From assembly GCF_018413605.1 (NCBI RefSeq), contig NZ_JAHCDN010000003.1:62001-126000 (forward strand): DNA of 64,000 nucleotides, written 5' to 3'. Below the pieces are notes generated by a model that was not told the origin of the DNA, ran no database searches, and was given only the letters and a program-made list of their open reading frames with translations. The stretch comes from Variovorax sp. PCZ-1 (GTDB lineage: Bacteria > Pseudomonadota > Gammaproteobacteria > Burkholderiales > Burkholderiaceae_C). Numbering within the stretch: the first letter of the stretch is position 1; each line of letters begins with the position of its first letter. The translations under genes and the position numbers were made by a program. Shown here in pieces: positions 62,201 to 64,000 of this stretch.

Positions 62201-64000
62201 TGGTGGCATTGGTGCTGCCCGTATTTGCTATGGTTACGGCATAAGCTACGCGGAAGCGTTTGCCAGAGATGTCAAGCTGAACAGGGATAGAGGCACTCTT
62301 GAGGACATCCAACAACTGCGGAGCAAAGCTTACTGGTGTGGGGTCGGCAAAATCTGAGCCGGGCGTGCTCGGCAAACCTGGAGCGGGTGGCAACACACCA
62401 GGCGCTCCGGGTGGATTCACCGTCTTGTCGGTGGATTCGTCTCTTGCCAACGTGCCAGCTGGATAGCTTGCTGTGGTGACTGGTGTGCTGGGGTTGTCAG
62501 CCACCGTTGGGCCAGGGTTCGCTGGGTTGCTGGAGCCGCTTGCATACACGCTGTTTTTCTGCGCGGTGGTGGGTATGGCCGCAACACCGCCATAGTCCAC
62601 GGTGACTACAAAAGCGAAATCACAGCGCTGGCCTTGTGTGAGCGTGTTGCTACCTGAGAGCAATTTGGTATTGGTGCCTTGGCCTGTGAATGCTGGGCTA
62701 GCAGGTGTGCAAGTCGCGCCATTGACGCCCGTGGTTGTGACGGGGCCGACGGTGACGGTGCTCGCACCAGGGAAGCTGCGACGCAAGTTATCTACAGCTT
62801 GGACATTTGGTAGGGGTGTTGCGCCATTGTTGCCCACGCTCACGCTGTATGGCACGGCGAAACGACCATTACCGAGATCTTGCGGTGTGCCAGCACTCTT
62901 GCGTGTATCAACGACGGGCTGAGGTGTGATCGTGATGGGCTTGGTGGCCGTATCGCAGGCGGGTGGGCTTTGTGTAGGAACAGCGCATATTTGGTAGGTT
63001 AATGTGTAGTTGCCTGCAGGCGCTGTCGATGGAATGGTGATGTTGCCGCTGCTATCCACTGTCGGGGCGTTAGTTCCGCTTAGCCCAGGGCTTGACAGCA
63101 AGGTCACTGTGACGTTCGCCGCTGTTGCAGGCTGATTACCCACCGTGTCATTGCCCAATACAGGAAATGTGACCGCCTGCCCTTGCGCAACCGTTTGAAG
63201 TGGATCATTCACCGCATCAATCACGGTGAAGGTTTTGGAGGCTTGATTGTTGGAGGGCGTCGGGTCAGGGCTGCTGCTGCCGGCCGTGACAGTGAAAGAG
63301 CCACTGCTCAATGGGATATCAGTCCCACCGAGCGTACCTGGCACCTGAATGGTCACGGGGCAAGAAATCGTGTTGTTTCCTGCGCTGGCACGCAAGGCTT
63401 CCACCGGCAAAGGAGGCGTACAAGTACCGACGGTCACAACCGCACCGGGGATGTTGGAGGTGATTGCACAAGTGGGGGCGGTAGCACCGGCGGGGCCATT
63501 GTTAACGCAAACTGCGTTGGTCGTTATCGTGCTGCCTGGTGACACCACGGCAGGTAAAACGGGCGGCTGAGCGACCATGTCAGCATCTACATTCACGCAA
63601 TTTGCGCCATCACTGGCAGCAACAGAGCTGGGCAGAGTCAAACCAGCGGTACTCAAAGCAGCGGCAGATATGCTCAAGGGCCCTGTAGGAAAGGCTGCAC
63701 CAAAACTGAAATTAACCTTGCTGAGTTTTCCGTCACCGTTTGAAAAAACAAAAAGATCGCCAGCATCGTTCAAAAATGCTGAGCCGACACCGCCAACACT
63801 GCTTGGCAGGGTGCGAACCGTGGCAACTGCAGTGTTCGCCGGGGTCAGGGCAATTTGAATGATGCTGTTACCCGTTGCGGCATATAAGTTTCCGTCGGGC
63901 GCAAACGAAACATCACCGGGATTGACGACGGGTATGTTCAAAGGATAGACCTGTGACACTTGAATATTGCCGCTGCCATCAGGTACCAAGTTGTCGATTC
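56202..64000 (-). CDS. Giant DUF11/SdrD-B-like surface protein, N-terminus off the window
   Basis: More than 2,590 residues visible, open at the right edge. In order: an NHL/DUF-like beta-propeller segment (PDGNLYAATGNSIIQIAL); two long tandem units of about 820 residues, each with DUF11-type repeats, a cadherin-like VLGND motif and NSVYASGSS segments; a further DUF11 domain (GIKYAELPNSLGGG); two SdrD-B-like domains with calcium-loop sequences (DGNGNGQLDGGE, DCNNNHMQDAEELGVPN); and a Pro/Ser-rich C-terminus (NNTPVPQLPASSGSTRG). Low in Lys and Arg, rich in Thr, Ser, Ala, Asn, as expected for an exported adhesin-like or matrix protein. No sorting motif is seen. A G9 tract on the coding strand is at 58564-58572. 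First gene of an operon with the barrel and OmpA genes. Confidence 0.9.
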   Translation of the reverse strand, partial: IDNLVPDGSGNIQVSQVYPLNIPVVNPGDVSFAPDGNLYAATGNSIIQIALTPANTAVATVRTLPSSVGGVGSAFLNDAGDLFVFSNGDGKLSKVNFSFGAAFPTGPLSISAAALSTAGLTLPSSVAASDGANCVNVDADMVAQPPVLPAVVSPGSTITTNAVCVNNGPAGATAPTCAITSNIPGAVVTVGTCTPPLPVEALRASAGNNTISCPVTIQVPGTLGGTDIPLSSGSFTVTAGSSSPDPTPSNNQASKTFTVIDAVNDPLQTVAQGQAVTFPVLGNDTVGNQPATAANVTVTLLSSPGLSGTNAPTVDSSGNITIPSTAPAGNYTLTYQICAVPTQSPPACDTATKPITITPQPVVDTRKSAGTPQDLGNGRFAVPYSVSVGNNGATPLPNVQAVDNLRRSFPGASTVTVGPVTTTGVNGATCTPASPAFTGQGTNTKLLSGSNTLTQGQRCDFAFVVTVDYGGVAAIPTTAQKNSVYASGSSNPANPGPTVADNPSTPVTTASYPAGTLARDESTDKTVNPPGAPGVLPPAPGLPSTPGSDFADPTPVSFAPQLLDVLKSASIPVQLDISGKRFRVAYAVTIANTGSTNATNVQAGENLKFTFPAPASFTVSGTQIMAGSSAATCASNLNTQFDGGTAYTGSNAENYNLFRSSASLADKASNMTLAPGQFCQVSFVVDVDYGTAVVPNGGLNAQNRVFGQTAASPNKGATFDPSTGVKTGDAPDLINKDTSEAVAPTTPTYGGTPPAPPAAPTTPKQNPGSSTSANFATLETVKKLSAAPVRTGASTFQVAYEVTVQAVGNNTRVLNQVQAVDSLRATYSSGNPTVTVAGLAGAPISGATCSVNNTFNGDSDIRLLAGTDDWTLGQGCTLRFTATLAYPNVAAIPTTAQQNSVYASSISDRTNANTPNNGGTINPSNGNWTEPTPPAGQQVIAKDKSTDGAPIPPSPGLDTPSPTPVDLSAIPQVPADMRVAVNGLPTSSAPGAVVTGTLVCTNAGPSEAVAVSCNANVGSGASIVVGACVASSGSTSILPVGATLSCPIQVTLPGTPGGVDTTAQDIIVSGVTAASNDSNPANNNAQAPISIIDAIDDPAQTIPQGQAATLNVLGNDGAGVPVASAANVTVTLVSGAPAGTTVDSNGNLIVPASAPAGSYTITYRICAAPATTPAACDTATKPLTISPLPVIDTRKSAGTPQDLGLGRFLVPYAISVGNNGATPVPNVQAIENLQRTFPGATIVAGPVTITPVGGASCSPAATTFNGIGNNALLSGSNTLNQGQRCDFTFTTTVDFGSLAAVPTTAQKNSVYASGSSTPSNPGHTVPNSGPVTSPTNAVTVDESTDRTVTPPGAPGVLPPVPGIPGTPGSDAADPTPVLFVAQTLDVLKAASRPIQLDTSGKRFRVAYAITVANTGATVATNVQAGENLKFTFPAPASFVVSNVALGAGSAATCAPNLNAQFDGGAGYNSAADAKNYNLFRNSADASNKASNMNLAAGTACQVSFTVDVDYGSAVVPNAAAGAQNRVFGQTAASPNEGATFDPATGTKTGDAPDLINKDTSEGVVTTTTYGGTPPAFPGIPTTPKASPGSSTEAKFATLEVVKRVAGTIVRSGPSTFQVPYEVTVQAVGNAGVTLTQVQSVDSLRAAFAAGNPSISVTPALSAASGSAIGAATCSVNAGFNGVGDIRLLAGTDDWVVGQGCTIRFTATVAYAAVADIPSAAQENSVYASSVSDLANANTPNDGGAVNPATGVWTPPTPPAGQQVIAKDRSTDAAPVPPSSALDTPRPTPALLIAPPTIVGIKYAELPNSLGGGAIPGDTVRWTIIYKNTSSQVATNVRITDVLDTSLSNPVIVSVTPAGFTANPAYTGIAPNTELLNTGGTLGAGAVLRIVVETQIRATPTVAQVTNGAVLRADELGGSAPGAITVPTSAAGPTLPPCPAATACNPDPASITIPPTAIGGQPTSVGGNTVVPLVAPGGISGRVWIDGNGNGQLDGGEPTLGGYRVAVYAVDPTTGARLREVTSPTTRPATLPNGSYNVTGLAPTGPNLTYDVVFFNENGDAIMGVPRGNNTNTAINGAPNNLRNALTNVRVLPGVVTTLQDLPLDPSGVVYDSNTRAPIPGATVQLLRIVGGAATSVPASDLVGGANTVVTGASGVYQFILNAGAPAGEYEVRVISAPSGYNTQSTQIPPSPSPVTPGAGAVCPGQVAGQQCQIQPQGTAPLVGQATTYFLRFNLTPGVSPDVVHNHIPLDAGTPAVLVVTKVANKASVELGDTLLYKVRVKYVAGGANLTTLSITDNLPAGFRLIASTAQISAPASATPVNLAAASIVGAPGASVTFNLTGALPAGGLPVAGEVELSYRVRVGVGSLQGDGINKAQAFGNGQRSNVAQAKVKVTGGVFANEGCIVGKIYVDCNNNHMQDAEELGVPNVRLYLNDGTYMVSDSEGKYSICGIEPKSWVLKVDQLTLPRGSRLTTSSNRNLGNADSLWVDLKNGEMHQADFIIGSCSNTVMEQVKSRRSQGGVSSVGTERQGGPALKWEGKAPGFPDQGTDSANQPLMQPRPSGPPRPSTASSDAENNTPVPQLPASSGSTRGNNLRDVK
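58564..58572 (-). repeat. G9 homopolymer tract in the giant gene
   Basis: Nine consecutive G on the coding strand (C on the plus strand), encoding LGGGA. Loss or gain of one G would frameshift the C-terminal 790 or so residues. A typical substrate for slipped-strand mispairing. Confidence 0.9.
58630..63590 (-). repeat. Tandem duplication of a DUF11 multi-domain unit
   Basis: Two homologous blocks (about 61.09-63.59 kb and 58.63-61.08 kb on the plus strand). Matching landmarks lie 2.46-2.49 kb apart: VLGND, KSAGTPQDLG, KRFRVAYA, NRVFGQTAASPN, and LLAGTDDW. Many stretches remain identical at the protein level. Confidence 0.85.

Noticed and set aside
61545-62357. Plus-strand frames of 250-270 codons within the giant gene (also 58713-59465)
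   Set aside because: Their composition mirrors the Thr/Ala/Gly-rich minus-strand gene; no start signals or domains.
1-64000. CRISPR arrays, tRNA/rRNA genes, prophage or transposase genes
   Set aside because: None seen: no regularly spaced short direct repeats, no cloverleaf-like sequences noticed, and no integrase or transposase motifs in any frame.

Overview
The window looks like chromosomal DNA of a free-living betaproteobacterium, most likely Burkholderiales and probably near Comamonadaceae. The evidence is two tandem Bug-family (TctC-like) binding proteins, a LysR-type OxyR with cysteines at positions 199 and 208, the purM | AI-2E transporter-hda-HAD-pcnB neighbourhood, and dense packing with many 4-bp ATGA stop/start overlaps. 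That placement is inference; no rRNA or tRNA gene is visible. There are no prophage, transposase or CRISPR signatures, and no gene-free stretch exceeds about 300 bases.

Layout. 0-4.4 kb: a PilJ-like chemoreceptor (5' end cut) and a hybrid CheA/ChpA-like kinase. 4.5-7.5 kb: kdsD-kdsC-lptC for lipopolysaccharide, then an SDR. 7.5-14.6 kb, minus strand: glpK-glpD-LysR and Bug-Bug-deacylase. 14.7-21.7 kb: proC, an exported intradiol dioxygenase, an EamA exporter, pldA-pdxH, queC, a TfoX-N protein, a DUF2917 protein and a LysR regulator. 21.8-31.3 kb: alpha-2-macroglobulin-pbpC pair and lldD. 31.4-36.7 kb, minus strand: AI-2E transporter-hda-HAD-pcnB-degenerate GGDEF protein. 36.8-46.4 kb: purM, oxyR, EamA, dedA, alr, LysR, a 37-residue ORF, a tautomerase, an MCE protein with a MlaE-like membrane protein, and another EamA gene. 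46.5-50.4 kb: an alpha/beta-hydrolase-caspase fusion, a cobalamin adenosyltransferase and a GlcD-like oxidase. 50.5-64 kb, minus strand: a cell-surface block.

Two things stand out. First, a dispersed repeat with a constant 39-nt core occurs 14 times between 2.5 and 46.4 kb in both orientations. Nine copies lie inside or at the start of genes (cheA-like, SDR, glpK, alpha-2-macroglobulin, pbpC twice, HAD, purM, oxyR), always without breaking the frame. One copy supplies the purM start codon. Two inverted copies closely bracket an EamA gene. The pbpC N-terminus is built from one copy plus an unrelated long palindrome. Second, the right end carries a three-gene operon: a giant DUF11/SdrD-B-like surface protein (more than 2,590 residues visible, N-terminus off the window), a large outer-membrane barrel with an N-terminal Ig-like domain, and an OmpA-type lipoprotein. 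It ends in a strong terminator and is followed by a CsgG-like lipoprotein. The giant gene has a G9 tract in its reading frame, a possible phase-variation switch, and a tandem duplication of about 2.47 kb. This operon and the hydrolase-caspase fusion are the best candidates for undescribed biology.
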